DNA of 64,000 bases, from positions 211,457,635 to 211,521,634 of the forward strand of contig NC_077228.1 of assembly GCF_027887165.1 (NCBI RefSeq). The letters are read 5' to 3'. The position numbers and the translations under genes were made by a program. The DNA comes from Monodelphis domestica (taxonomy: Eukaryota > Chordata > Mammalia > Didelphimorphia > Didelphidae). The notes under the pieces are model-generated. The model was not told where the DNA came from. It saw only the letters and a list, made by a program, of their open reading frames with translations, and searched no databases. Shown here piece after piece: positions 11,540 through 23,225 of this stretch. Numbering within the stretch: position 1 is the first letter of the stretch; the number at the start of each line of letters is the position of its first letter.

Positions 11540-13225
11540 GTAAGATGCTACTGTAATAGTTTAACTATATTTTAGCAGAGTTTTTGATAATGTATCTCAT
11601 CACTATTTGCCTGAAGATAGAGAGGTGTGAACTAGACAAGAAAAAAAATAGATAGATTCACAAAAATGAGAAGGCTGGATTCAAAAAAGTAATCATTCAT
11701 GGTTTAATGTTAAGTGTGATGGGAAATCTCAATGGAATATTCCACGGATCTGTGAAGGGCTGTGTACTACTTAATGTTTTTATCAATGACTTGGATAAAG
11801 GAATAGACAGCATAGCATGCTCATCAAATTTGCCAGTGATACAAGGAACAGAAAACACATTGGATAAAAAAGAATCAAAATCCAAAAAAGAGCTTGCTGG
11901 GCTAGAACACAGTGTTGAATCTAATAAGATGAGATTTTTTGGGTACAAAAACCCAGCGTCATAAGTGCAAGATAAGAGAGGGATATTTAGATAGTAGAAG
12001 TTTTGAAAAAGATCCAGCATGGGCAGTTTAGTACATGCAAGTTCAATATGAGTCTACAGTGATGGGGCAGCCAAATAAACTAATGTAATCTTGAGGTGAG
12101 CACCTAGGTGGCACAGTGGATAGAGTGCCAGGCCTGAGGCTAGGAAGAACTGAGTTTAAATTTTGCCTTAGATACTTACCATCTTTGTGACTTTTGGGCA
12201 AGTCACTGAATTTTGTTTGCCTCAGTTTTCTCATCTGTAAAATGAGCTAGAGAAAGAAATGGCAAACCTCTCCAGTATCTTTGCTGAGAATACCTTAGAT
12301 GGGGTCACAAACTGTCAGATACAACTGAAACAGCTGAACGACAAGATCTTAAAGTACATTAAAAAAGGAATGGCATCTGAAAGCATGCAGTCCCACTATA
12401 CTCTGCACTGTCGGATCTCATTTGGAGTATCTTGTTTAGTTCTTGGTGCTTCCAGTTGAGGAAGACATTGATGACTGAAAGAGGGTCCATTGGATGGAAG
12501 CAAGATGGTTAAAGGATTTGCTTGAGTCTATGATCTATCAAGGTCAGTAGAAAAAAAAACAACTCGGGGTGTTAAGCCTAGAGAAGAAGGTTCTGGAGGA
12601 ACCTGAAAGCTGTATTCCTCAAATATTTGAAGAGCTATTGTGGAAAAGAGGGATTACACTTATTCTGTTTGTTCCGAGAACTTCTCAGAATCAGGAACAT
12701 GAGTTGGCTGTTGCAAAGAATTAAATATAGGCTTGTTGGCAGGAAAACCTTTCTATTAGAGTTGTCCAATTAGAGTCATCCAAAAGTGGAGTGAACTGCC
12801 TGAGAAGTGAAGTTTTTCCTTTGTTTTTTTCTCATCTAGAAATTTTTTAATATCTGTAAAATATGTATATAATTTAATTGTATATAAAATCTAATTCTTA
12901 AGATAGATTAAATAATCCTACTTTATTAAATTAAATGTAGATTTGCCTAGGACGAGAGATCATGAAAATCTAAGAACACATTTGAAACGGGGGCATAAAC
13001 TTATGAAAATTTCAGACTTTCCCTGAAATATTCAGAACCATTATTTTCATATTCTTTATTTTGAACTACTTCCTTTCTATGTAAGTTTTCCCTTCTTGGA
13101 GGTTTTCATGCAGAAATTGCATGATTATTTATTTTGTTTGTAACAATAGGAATTCCTCTTTTGATTTAGGTTGGACTAGTTGGTCACTATGTCCCTTCTA
13201 ACTCTCAAAATTTGTCATTCTATAA
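11540..13225 (+). mobile_element. L3/CR1-like LINE, 3' portion, interrupted by MAR1
   Basis: The sense frame at 11707-11964 carries NVFINDLDKGIDS, the CR1/L3 reverse-transcriptase motif F(I/V)NDLDxGI. The text then follows the L3 3' region: ttgaagagctattgtggaa, gagttgtccaa, ccaaaagtggagtgaactgcctga and the terminal ggttggactagttggtcac. A MAR1 lies at 12107-12345 and AT-rich foreign sequence at about 12815-13090. Frameshifts and stops make it dead. Confidence 0.85.
12107..12345 (+). mobile_element. MAR1-like SINE inside L3
   Basis: Full-length sense copy (ctaggtggcacagtggatag ... ctgaaacagctgaacgacaa). The L3 text around it (aatgtaatctt / gatcttaaagtacattaa) is continuous, with a short duplicated atctt. 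Confidence 0.88.
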
Positions 13226-13609
13226 TATCCCAAAGAAAATGATGCTCTTTTGAAAAAGCTATAAAATATGGGTCTTATTTCTATGGAACAATTATCAAAT
13301 GTATTATTTAAATATTATGTAGACAGCCCATTTCACATTTTAATTGCATTCCAAATATTTCTTGTCCTTGTAAACTGCCCTATTTTCAAGCTAGGCTCTC
13401 TGATAGTATTTATTGTTTTTCAAAGTCTCTTGACTCTTGATATACAGGTATGTATGTGTGTCAACTACCAAGAATTAAACACTTAGAAAATAATTAACCG
13501 GAGAAAAATCAACATATCTCCCGGACAAATATTTGTATGATGTGATAGTTCCAAGCCATAAATCAATTATAGTATCCAGATCAAAGATGACCCAACCTCC
13601 TAATGCTAT
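13226..13609. other. no recognised feature
   Basis: AT-rich sequence without recognisable repeat or gene. Confidence 0.3.
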
Positions 13610-14165
13610 ATATAGTATAGTAGTAGTCTCTCGGTAAACCAAGGATGACGATTGTCTTTGTGCGTTTTCATCTATGATAGATGAGTGTGCACAAAGACAC
13701 TTGTGCGTGAAGGAGATTTAAGTGGAAAAGTCGATGCACAGAGACAGTCCCACTCTCACGGCGTTGGAAACCTGGGTCCAGTGGCATGAAAAGTTGTTAC
13801 ACCTGGAGACTTCCTCAGCTGCAGTGGATGGCCGTGTTGTCTTTTGTGCTCCAACACGCCCTAAGCACTCCACAGTGCTTTGCTGCGTCGCCCTCTCAGC
13901 CGTTGAACCTTCTTGTTGGTTTCTTCTGCCTGTTCCGCCGAAGCAGTCTTCACATGCTGGGTGAGCAAAGCCCTGGCTCACCAGGGGTCAACAACGACCC
14001 GATGGCTACCCTCACAGGGTTTAGCCGGCCTGTCGAAGCCGTTGCCCGGGGTGTGGCTGCTGCCACATGCTAGCAGCTACTGGGAGCCACAAGTGAGAGC
14101 TGGGTGTCAGGTGGGGGTCAGAGGCTGGAGAGCTGCCAGAGATACTACCCCTCCCTGAACACCTC
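13610..14165 (+). repeat. CpG-rich dispersed repeat, copy 1
   Basis: A GC- and CpG-rich block (gtcgaagccgttgcccggg and similar) in AT-rich DNA. It is not a promoter island: its text recurs in inverted orientation at 59460-60090, for example tgcagtggatggccgtgttgtc against tgcagtagatggcttgcgtgtc, and agcactccacagtgc in both. Class unknown (possibly an LTR or a composite non-autonomous element). Short reading frames in it on both strands are unconserved and chance. Confidence 0.65.
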
Positions 14166-14721
14166 ATACACCCCAATGCTATATATATATACATATATAT
14201 GCATCACATTCTATATATCAATATTAAATATAAACACTGTTTTATAATATTTTTTCAAAAATTGCAATGCAAGAACTCTACAAACAGCATTAACCTAAAA
14301 TAATCTTATAAGCAGTTAAAATAGAAAACAAAAAAATTTTTTTTTATCAAACCCACAGCATTAGTTCAATTGAAGCATCTTCAAATTATCTATATGGGGA
14401 AAAAATAACTATTCCATGAATTTTTGTATCCAGTACTCTCATCTCGACACTCCTCTTCCTTGTTTCTCCTTCTACCTATCTGACTGCTCCTTCTCAGCCT
14501 ACTTTATTAAATCTTCATCAAGGCCATATTCCCTAACCATGGACATCCCATAAAACATCATTCTGGCTCAGAATCTGTTGGAGCCACTTCTTATTAGCTG
14601 GTAAGAATCACTGTAAAATTTTCAGAATAACCATTTACACTTTAAAATTAGCAGATGCTACAAATCAGGGCTTGATTTTTGTTTGTTTTGTTTAGTGTGT
14701 AGACTTAAGAAAGTGATGTAA
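14166..14721. other. no recognised feature
   Basis: AT-rich; a short TA/CATA run at 14180-14215. No gene or repeat recognised. Confidence 0.3.
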
Positions 14722-14925
14722 AGGGAGCAGAGAGGTGGTTCAGTAGATTGAGAGGCAGGCCTAGATATGAGAGGTATTGGGTTCAAATCAGGCCTCAGTC
14801 ACTTCCTAGCTGTGCAACCCTGAGTAAGTCACTTAATCACCATAGCCTAACCCTTACTAAATTCTTCTGCTTTGGAACTGAATACAGTATTGATTCTAAA
14901 AAAAAGATGACAGAAAAAATGCAGA
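14722..14925 (+). mobile_element. MON1-like SINE
   Basis: Sense copy with B box and CORE, 3' end slightly shortened, A-rich tail. Confidence 0.82.
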
Positions 14926-15252
14926 TTAAACTTAAAAGTGTGTCTTGAATAATTTCCCCCCCAGAGAGCTGGTTATTAAAATCTTAGCATAATGCCACTG
15001 ATCCTGGGCCCTCTTTTTCTCAATACTTGTTTCATTTGATGATCTCATCAGTTCCAATGAATTCAATTATTTTGAATACTCAAGACTACCTTCTAGACCA
15101 GAATATGCATGTCTCAGGATTGCTATTTGGTCAGCTATGCTCAGGGAAAGAAATACAAAACAACAAAACAGAAAAGACAGTTAAGGATTTGCACTTCCAA
15201 CACAGATTCACCTAGAAGAACACATTATAGAATTATCATATTTAAGCAGCCA

Positions 15253-15538
15253 CTAGAGAAAGAGAAGAGACAGACAGACAAACAGACAGAGACAGAGAGA
15301 GGGAGAGACAATAAGAGAGAGGGAGGGAGGGAGGGAGAGAGAGAGAGAGCAGGAGAGAGAGGGAGACAGACAGACGGAGACAGACAAAGAGAGGGGAAGG
15401 GGAAGAGAGGAGAAGGGAGACAGAGACAGAGACACAGAGAGAGACAGAGAAATAGACAGACACAGAGAGACACGGAGAGAAAGAGACATAGAGAGGGGGG
15501 AGAGAGGGGAGAGAGAGAGGGAGAGAGAGAGAGAGATT
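15253..15538 (+). repeat. GA/GACA-rich microsatellite
   Basis: About 285 bases of purine-rich (GAGA)n, (GACA)n and (GGGA)n mixtures. Long open frames on both strands here (Arg-Glu-rich or Ser-Leu-rich) are by-products of the repeat. Confidence 0.95.
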
Positions 15539-16894
15539 GTTTCTTCCTTTAAAGTCTGCTATGCCAAATATATCCCTGGAAGTGGTCAAGGGAATTCAGT
15601 TTAGTTCCATTCATGCTCCTGTGAGGTGTACTGCAGCCAGAGCAGATTGAGAGGCTCCTTATTATATGTATGTGGAAATTTGAAGTTTGACTCCTTTCTT
15701 GGATTTTGTCTCCTGTTAATTTTTGGGTGTCTCAATTATCATTCTTCCTTCATTCTCTGTGCTACCTAGGCAGTTTTATTTCTTTCTCCTACTTTTTTTC
15801 TTATCTACCCTTGTTAGTGAGTAAACTCTGCCTCTGATCTGGAGCTTCTAGTTTTTATAGTTTAAACCATAATCCAGAAATCCCCATTCTCAGACATCAT
15901 CTTCTTAGACAGCTATTTACTTACTAAATCAAATATTTTCTTCAGCATCCCTTGGCTTCAATGATCAGCACTAAGGAAAATGCTATCAGTATTCCTATTT
16001 TTTTTTTTGCCTAAGGCTTCATCATTTTTGGAAATGCTTCTTAGGTTCCCTCTGGTAGAACCATTTGTGCATATGTGAATCACTAAAAGTGGGAAGAAAT
16101 AATCTATTTTGGCAGGTATTAGGAAGTTATTTGTTAGGTTTTGGATCCATTTCTTGGGAAAACAACATTTTTTTTGTTTTGTTTTTTTAAACCCATGTGA
16201 GGTAGTCACCCCTCATGCTTCTCACAAAAGGAAAGTATATACATTCTTGTTCCTTGGGCTGGGTAATTCATCTCCAATCTGCCTTTATATTGACTGATCT
16301 AGCATCCCAGAGAAGGACCACCACCACATAGCCACACTCAAACTATCTCAGAGCCCTAGCAGTAAACCTGTGTGGTGTATGCCTGTGAGTGAATATACTC
16401 CTCCTACTCACAACTTTAGTTCTCAAGCCCCCACTGGTGTGCTTCCATTTTTACAAATCAGCCACTCATAATGAAAACACTGTTAGATCTTCAATATAAT
16501 CATTTACTTAGAAATAAAATAAAAGAAATAATATCACAAGTACTCACATGAATCAAAATTTAGGAATGATAAATATATCTCATATCCTAATTAACTTGAT
16601 TCACTCTGTCTTACCAATGCACTTTTAGAAACTTGAGTAGTAAGCAGAGTGAGAAAAATCGTAACTCTAAACTGTAAGTTTTGATATGATTGGTTCATTG
16701 GTCCACTGGAATATATAGAGGATGCTAAGTCACTTCTTTGATAACTGCTCCTCCCTTAACTTTTATTACTCTCCATCTGGGCAAATCTCCTTTTCAGACT
16801 CATTTGTAGAATTTACATTAGCTTCCTTGGTGTGATTCCTCTATCAATTTCCAGCTTTCTTCTGGATAGCTTTTTGACCAATTCTGAATTTGAC
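15539..16894. other. no recognised feature
   Basis: About 1.35 kb of apparently unique AT-rich sequence. No splice-bounded exon or repeat is recognised on either strand. Confidence 0.3.
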
Positions 16895-17060
16895 AGAGAT
16901 ATAGGAGCAGGTAGGATAGAGAACCAGGCTTGAAGTCAGGAAGACCTGAATTCAAATCTGACCTTAGACACCTATTAGCTAGGAAGTCTCTGAGGCCAGA
17001 TTTGAACCTAGGGCCTTCCGTCTCTAGGCCTAGATCTCAGCACACTGTGCTGGATGGTCC
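16895..17060. mobile_element. inverted SINE fusion (MAR1/MON1-like)
   Basis: A sense SINE head (ggtaggatagagaaccaggc ... attcaaatctgacc) runs to agct at 16977-16980 and is followed at once by an antisense SINE (aggaagtctctgaggccaga ... cactgtgctgg). The two arms are imperfect reverse complements centred near 16978, so the unit is a near-palindrome of about 150 bases. Confidence 0.75.
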
Positions 17061-17869
17061 TGTTTCAGTGTTTCACATGCCTCATAATCAATACCAAAGT
17101 TCTTCAGAGAGACCCTGAGAATGTCCTTTTATTGCTTCTTTTGACCATCATGTGAGTACTTACTTTGTGTGAGTTCATTCCTCCAGGGACCTAAGCTGTG
17201 AATACAAACTGAGGTAGCAACTCAAGGGCAGCTACATTTATATAACCCAAGACCCAAGGTTCAAATGATCCTAGTGTCAATAGATTAGACATGATTCTTG
17301 GAGCTGTACCAAGAAATCCATTTTGGCTCATTTTGGTTCATTTACTTTCATCAGGAATTTACTCTGGAAAAAATCCCCCAATGTAGCTTAGGCATAACTT
17401 GTGTCTAGGTTTCCCTAAATGAAGACCAAAGAAAAGTCCCAGCTTCCTTTCAAGCATGCAAAGTGCTAAACTCCTGTTGCATAGGTCAGCCTTTATTTTA
17501 CCCTCCAGAAAATGCAAGAAGATTCCAGAGACTCACAGGAATATCTAAGAAAAACATATAAAGCATTTAAATGCTACCTCCTGCCCCTCTTTCCTCAGAA
17601 TCATTTGTCTCCTCTAGAAGGCAATTGTATTTGATGGAAGTATTTTTTGAAGGCTTTGAGGAAGGACAAAGTTAGTTGTATCATCTGACTGTCCTTACAA
17701 AGCTGAGAGAGGCTTATCCCCACACGGGCTATAGCCCCTTAAAAATTAATAGAGGGATTTTGTGTTTGAAATGACAGACATTTAAAATATTGAGGTAAAG
17801 AAAAATTTTTCTAGGGATATTAATGAATAATTCATTTGGAATATCGAGTTTGAGAGAGCTGCTGAGAGT
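17061..17869. other. no recognised feature
   Basis: About 0.8 kb of apparently unique sequence. Confidence 0.3.
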
Positions 17870-17975
17870 AACTGAGAGGTTAAGTGACCTAACCTTTTCC
17901 AGATAGCCACTATGTGTCAGAGGCAGACTTGAGCTCAGGTCTTCCTAATTCTAAGGGCAGTCATCCACTTAGCTT
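17870..17975 (-). mobile_element. MIR-like SINE relic
   Basis: Antisense CORE-like text: gaggttaagtgacctaacc, ttgagctcaggtcttcctaa. Old and diverged. Confidence 0.55.
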
Positions 17976-18001
17976 TCATGACTCAAGGCCTTTAAGTTTT
18001 A

Positions 18002-18258
18002 CAGTTATTGTTCAGTCATATTTCAGTCATGCTTTACTCTTCATGACCTAATTTGGGACTTTTTTGGTAAAGATACTGGAGTGGTTTGCCATTTCCTTTT
18101 CCAGCGCATTTGACAGATGAGGAAACTAAGGCAAATAGAAGTTAAGTGACTTGCTCAGGGTCATATAGCTAGTAAGTGTTTGAGGCTAGATTTAAACACA
18201 GAAAGATGTCTTCTGAGTCTAGATCTGACACTCTATCCACTGTGCCACCTAGCTGTTT
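18002..18258 (-). mobile_element. MAR1-like SINE
   Basis: Full-length antisense copy: ttgttcagtcatatttcagt tail end, tggtttgccatttccttttc, CORE, head ctatccactgtgccacctag. Confidence 0.87.
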
Positions 18259-18527
18259 TGGTTTCTGGTCCAGTTTTATAGTAGTATTACTTTGAAAACA
18301 TTTAATTCATACACTTTTGTCTTTACATCAGTTATTTATTGCCTACCTCCTGATGATCCCACACATTGTACATACACACACGCAAACTGAACCTTCCTCG
18401 ATGGCAAAGAAAACTAAGGAAAAATATTAGATGATACCCTTTTCTGACAATTATTCAGTATCCTTTCCCAATAGTCCTTCCTACTGTGAGGCATGTTTCA
18501 TGAACTCTTTTCTAGGACCTTCATTGG

Positions 18528-19152
18528 GCAGGTAGGTGGCACTGGAGCCTAGAGTCAGGAAGTCTCATCTTCTGAGTTCAAATTTGGTCTCAATTTCTTG
18601 CTATGTGACCCTGGGCAAGTCACTTAATCTTGCTTGCTTTAGTTTCCTCGTCTGTAAGATGAGCTGGAGAGGGAAATGATATTCCATTCCAGTATCTTAT
18701 CTGTTCAAGTCAACAAGAATTTATTCTTTTTGTTATGAAGATATTTTGTTTTACCAGTTATATGTAATAACAAATTTCCACATAAGTTTTCTGAAGTTAC
18801 ATGATCCAAATTGTCTTCCTCTCTCCTTCCTTCCCCACCTCTTGGAACTGACAAGCAATTTGATCTGAGTTATAGATGTATTATCATACAAAACATATTT
18901 CTGTATTATTCATTATTGTAAGAGAATACTTATATAAAACCAAAACCCCAAAATAAAAAGCCAAGTAAACTACAATGAAAAATTTGAAAAATCATATGCC
19001 TTTGCAAATAGAGTTCTTTGTCATAAATTCCTCAGATTGTCCTGGCTCATTGTATTGCTGGTAGTAGCAAAGTCTATCATTCACTCCAGTATTTTTGCCA
19101 AGAAAATCCCAAATGGAATCAGGAATAGCTGAACACAACTAAACAACAAGGA
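18528..19152 (+). mobile_element. MAR1-like SINE split by an L1 3' end
   Basis: The sense MAR1 5' part (18528-18712, up to ccattccagtatctta) and 3' part (19080-19152, cactccagtatttttgccaa onward) are separated by an antisense L1 fragment. The ccagtat text repeats on both sides as the likely target duplication. Confidence 0.82.
18716..19078 (-). mobile_element. L1 3' end inside MAR1
   Basis: Antisense 3' UTR sequence (cataaattcctcagattgtcc, ttatcatacaaaacatattt), 5'-truncated, inserted in the MAR1. Confidence 0.78.
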
Positions 19153-19417
19153 ATAGGACTTTCATTGATTTTTATCATTATTTACAGTTTAGCTTCCTTT
19201 TGGAGAACTTTTCTGTGTGCATTGGGAATAAAGAACTATTTATTTCCTTCACTAGAAAATAAAAGCTCAACTCATAATCATGTATTGATGAAGATCTATT
19301 ATGCTCTTTCAGGAGACTGATAGCTTAAAAACATTAAGTATGGTGTGAATCGATATAGTCATTTTGGAAATTTGTTTGGAACTAAAATGCTCTTAAAGTT
19401 ACTAAACTATCTATACT

Positions 19418-19627
19418 TGTGTTGGCAAAACTATGGCACTTGCGCAGGAGGGGGCTGCTCTGCTCCCCATCTCCACCTGAGGACATTTCTCACATGACCT
19501 GCCCCTCTGTCTAGTAGCCCAATAGGAGCACTTCCTCCCTCCCCTGTCTGGGGTAAGGGGGAGGCTCACATGTGGCATCAGGATGCAGTTTGGGCACTCA
19601 GTCTCTAAAAAGGTTCACCATCACTGG
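19418..19627. mobile_element. small hAT-like DNA transposon (MITE)
   Basis: About 210 bp with imperfect terminal inverted repeats (tgtgttggcaaaac; reverse of the right end ccagtgatggtgaacc), flanked by 8-bp direct repeats tctatact (19410-19417) and tctatacc (19628-19635). 8-bp duplications and CAGTG ends are the hAT hallmark. No transposase. It splits an L1. A related end occurs at 59206. Confidence 0.75.
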
Positions 19628-19936
19628 TCTATACCCACTGATCCAGTGATACCATCACAAGGGCTAAACATACTCAAAAGAGTTCAAAGAAAAAGGAAGA
19701 GTCCATATGTTCAAAAATCTTTATAGCAGCTCTTTTTGTATTAGCAAAGAACTAGAAATGCCCATCAATCAGGAAATGTTTGTACATATTATGGGATAAG
19801 AATATAATGCAATACTATTGTATCAAAAAATTATTAAAAAGGGATTATTTTAGTGAAACTCTGAAAGACTTGTATGAACTGATGTGGAGTGAACAAGACA
19901 AGAATAATTTCTACACTAAAAGGAAACTCTCCTCCT

Positions 19937-20121
19937 CTTTAAAAACTCCTTTCTTTTGTCTTAGAACCAATACTGTGTGTTGGTTCTAAGGCAGAAGAGT
20001 AGTAAGGGCAAGACAGTAGGGGTCAAGGATAATACAGCTAGGAAGTATCTGGTTACAGATTTGAACCCAAGACCTCCCATCTCTAAGCCTGGCTTTCAAT
20101 CCACTGAACCACTGCCTCCTG
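19937..20121 (-). mobile_element. MON1-like SINE inside L1
   Basis: Antisense copy with a partly deleted CORE (ggggtcaaggataatacagc). Confidence 0.82.
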
Positions 20122-20179
20122 GGAAGCTTTAAGAACTCTGATTAATGCAATGACCAACCATAACTCCAAAGGATTGATG

Positions 20180-20180
<1 letters not shown>

Positions 20181-20240
<60 letters not shown>
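20181..20240 (+). repeat. (TA)n microsatellite
   Basis: About 28 uninterrupted TA dinucleotides within the L1 3' end. Confidence 0.97.
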
Positions 20241-20241
<1 letters not shown>

Positions 20242-20777
20242 CATATTGAACATGGCCAACATGGAGATGTTTCTTTGACTGTGAATATTTGTTATAAGGT
20301 TTTTCTTTCCTTTTTCTTATGGGCATGGGGAAAGAAGATAAAAATAAATTTTTGTCCATTGAAAAAATAACAAATTTGCCTGATTGTCCAGGTAATAACA
20401 TATACCAAATTGCTTACTGTCTCAGAGAGAGGAGAGGGAAGAGAGAGAGGGAGGGAATTTGACACTCAGAATTTTTTTAAATGGATTTTAGAAATTATTT
20501 TTATATCTAATTGGGAAATAATTAAATATTACTATAAAAAAAGAAAAACCACATAATCTTTAAAACAGTTAAGCATGAATCACTTAGTAGGACAGTTGAA
20601 GAGTCACTTTAGCTTTGCACTATCCTAACATTTCCATCAAGTCCCTTGGCTTCTGATAGGCCAGACCAGGGCTTGGGCTTATCCTCCCATTGGTGGCATA
20701 TACATTTTGAAAAACTCTTTGTGGTAGGTATAGGAAGTATCTCCTGCCATACAATTGTAATGTATGGAAGGACCCGG

Positions 20778-20964
20778 TGTATAATTGAAAATCTATTACC
20801 CTAAAAGAGAACTACATTTCCTGGGGGCCCACTGACTTCCTGTCATTACATATATCCTATCGACAGAGGATATTAGCGAGTGGGTGGTCCTCTTGGGCCT
20901 CTTTCTTGGGTTTGCAGGCAGCATGGTGGTGATGGTAAGCCAAGTGTGGGGATTTTAAATGGGT
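20778..20964 (+). mobile_element. ERV LTR, copy 1, truncated
   Basis: Begins TGTATAATTGAAAATC and matches the copies at 22905 and 23226 through tgggtggtcctcttgggcct and gtggtgatggtaagc, then breaks off after aaatggg. It lacks the 3' third of the LTR, including the poly(A) region. Confidence 0.75.
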
Positions 20965-22904
20965 TTCTTTAGACATGATTAAAAAAAATTTTTTTTCAAT
21001 AACTCTGATTGAGCATTTTGCCTACATCTGAGTTATTTGTAACAAGAAGTAAAGGGTCCATTTTAGTAGCTGAAGTGAAGTACAGTTATAATCCCCACCT
21101 CCCGCATTTTTAAAAATGTGAAAGGATGGGACACAATAGTCTCATACTAAAGGAGCTGGGAAGTTGATCCCAGGGCATGGTACCTTTGGATGGCTCCCAA
21201 GAGGGAACATCTCTCATTTGTAATTCTTCAGTTTAATTTACTTCCACCAGAACAATCTAGATTTCTTAGCAATGTTCTAGACCCAAATAAGTTTTACTTT
21301 GTTTAAAAATATCTCATCCAAGGTTGAAAGATTTACTACACCTGAAAAACCTGTGACAAGTATCCATTAGCTTTAAAAGTCATATAGCAGACTCATGTAA
21401 AATATGATAGTGGTTTTGTTTGCTATTGTCATTAAATGGGCTATTATAATTTTGGGGATGTTTATATTTCTTGAATGTGCATTACCTGTTGTACTATTGT
21501 TCTTTATAAAAACCATTACTTGGTAAACCGTGGATCATAGCCAAGTTTGAAAAGGAAATGGATCTCATTTTTGGTGAGAAACTTTTGTATCCTACCTTTC
21601 CTTAACTGACACAGGGTGTCAATGATTGTAAGCTATATATTTTTTATTTTTAAAACTCTTTTGTTATTGTTTTGCTTGCATGTACAATATACTATTTCAG
21701 TTTTATTTTTTCTCTTCTTTTTGTATTTGAAGCACATGTCAATGGTATTGAGATTTTTCTTTAACTTTTTTGATTTTGCAGTAATATAAGTTTAAAATAC
21801 ATTTGTTCTAATATTAATGCATACCCAAAAGCTTTAGACTATAAAAATGATGCCACTGATTGTTTAAAAAAACTTATGAGACTTTGCTTAATGATTCTGT
21901 CTGATTCCAGGAGAAAGGAATACAAAAAGAACCATTGCACTGTACCAAAGAAGCACAAAGCTATATGCATAGTGCTAGTACAGCAAAAGGTCAAAGAGAC
22001 CAAACCAATCCTACATGGACTGATTACATTCTGCACAAAGAGGGCAAGGACTTAATCATGTGTGAGGCTTGAGGTTGCAACTATTTAACCTTTGTTAAAT
22101 GCAGTTCTTCCTTGTACCACACATTCTATATAAAACACATGACATCGATTATTCTGGCTCAATCCTGGCTCCCATTTGCTCCTATAATCTAGTCCCTTTT
22201 CTCTCTTATAGTATGGCAAATTCCTGTAGTCCTGGCTGCAAATGGGTAAGTGAAATATCACTTCATTTTGTCCTACAGATTTGTGAGATAGAAATTACCT
22301 TAATTGGGCCCTGATTCAAGGACCTGCTATAAATTTATTTTTATTTTACTTAGAATTTATACACATAAGACTTTGATAGATTATATTTCATCCAGAAATT
22401 ATCTTTATTCTTTTATTTGGATTTTTTTGATGTTTTTTATTTCTCTTGTCAATGGATTTATATACCTCATAACTCAGCCATGCATCCCTAAGTGATCCCT
22501 ATGCTTTTCAACACCCTCTTCAAGGGGGAATGTAAATACAAAGTTTAAGTTATTTTTGAGAGTAATTTTAGGTTAAGAAAAATGATACCTCTCTGAATAC
22601 AGAAAGTGAACTCTTTGGAGAAGGCACCATGATGATGTCTTCACAGACCACACACTGCACCAGAAGATCCAGAGGGAACTTTGGGATGTGGTGATTTGAA
22701 CTGTGTGGGGTTGAATGTATTTGCTTTTGTATGTATACTCTTATGCCAAAAGGGACTGCCCCCAACTAGCTTTTTGTTAATGTGGCTAGCAATCATTGGT
22801 TTTGTTCTCTTTTCCTCTTATCCTAAAATTATTGTAATTTCAAAGTTGGTTATGTTTACAAGATTCATTGGAGAGACCAGTCTTCCATGAATCTCAGGAG
22901 GAAT
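20965..22904 (+). mobile_element. ERV internal relic (3' part)
   Basis: Lies between the truncated LTR 1 and LTR 2. It ends in a purine run (aggaggaa, about 22897-22904) just before LTR 2, as a polypurine tract should. The last 250 bases carry a short frame with a hydrophobic stretch (LLMWLAIIGFVLFSSY), which could be the remains of an envelope membrane anchor; gag and pol are not recognisable. The copy is broken and non-coding. The assignment rests mainly on the flanking LTRs. Confidence 0.5.
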
Positions 22905-23212
22905 ATATAATTGAAAATCTGTTAACCTAAAAAAGAACTACATTTCCCAGGAGCCCACTGACTTCCTGTCATTACATACTTCCTGTAGACAGAGGATACT
23001 AGCGAGTGGGTGGTCCTCTTGGGCCTCTTTCTTGGGTTTGCAGCCAGCATGGTAGTGATGGTAAGCTAAGGGTGGGGATATTAAATGGGCTAATCAGCCA
23101 TGAGCACTTGATCTTTATTTTGTATTTTCTTTATTCCTTGATTTCTAGTGATCATTAATAAATCTCCAAAAATATAACATTTTTATTATTGACATTAATT
23201 TAAATTTTTACA
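22905..23212 (+). mobile_element. ERV LTR, copy 2 (complete, ~308 bp)
   Basis: Starts tatataattgaaaatc after the purine run and ends ttttacA at 23212. It contains attaataaa, a plausible poly(A) signal, near 23155. Directly after it, tttgggg resembles the first bases of the primer-binding region seen after class I (gamma-like) LTRs. Confidence 0.75.
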
Positions 23213-23225
23213 GTTTGGGGCATAT

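Larger units (their letters stand above)
19335..20550 (+). mobile_element. L1 3' end, sense, with three nested repeats
   Basis: L1 ORF2 C-terminal and 3' UTR text: agtcattttggaaatttg, gatccagtgataccatcac, atttatagcagctcttttt-like, gacttgtatgaactgatg. It contains a hAT-like MITE (19418-19627), a MON1 (19937-20121) and a (TA)n run (20181-20240). Confidence 0.8.

Noticed and set aside
13718..14158. Cluster of five overlapping frames on both strands in a CpG-rich block
   Set aside because: The block is a dispersed repeat with a second copy at 59460-60090, in which the frames are not kept. High GC explains the lack of stops.
15109..15589. Arg-Glu-rich and Ser-Leu-rich open frames
   Set aside because: Artefacts of the GA/GACA microsatellite; the same holds for frames at 61536-61902.
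22568..22890. Small hydrophobic frame as an independent gene
   Set aside because: It sits directly before a polypurine tract and LTR, so it is better read as ERV remains; it has no start context or conservation evidence.
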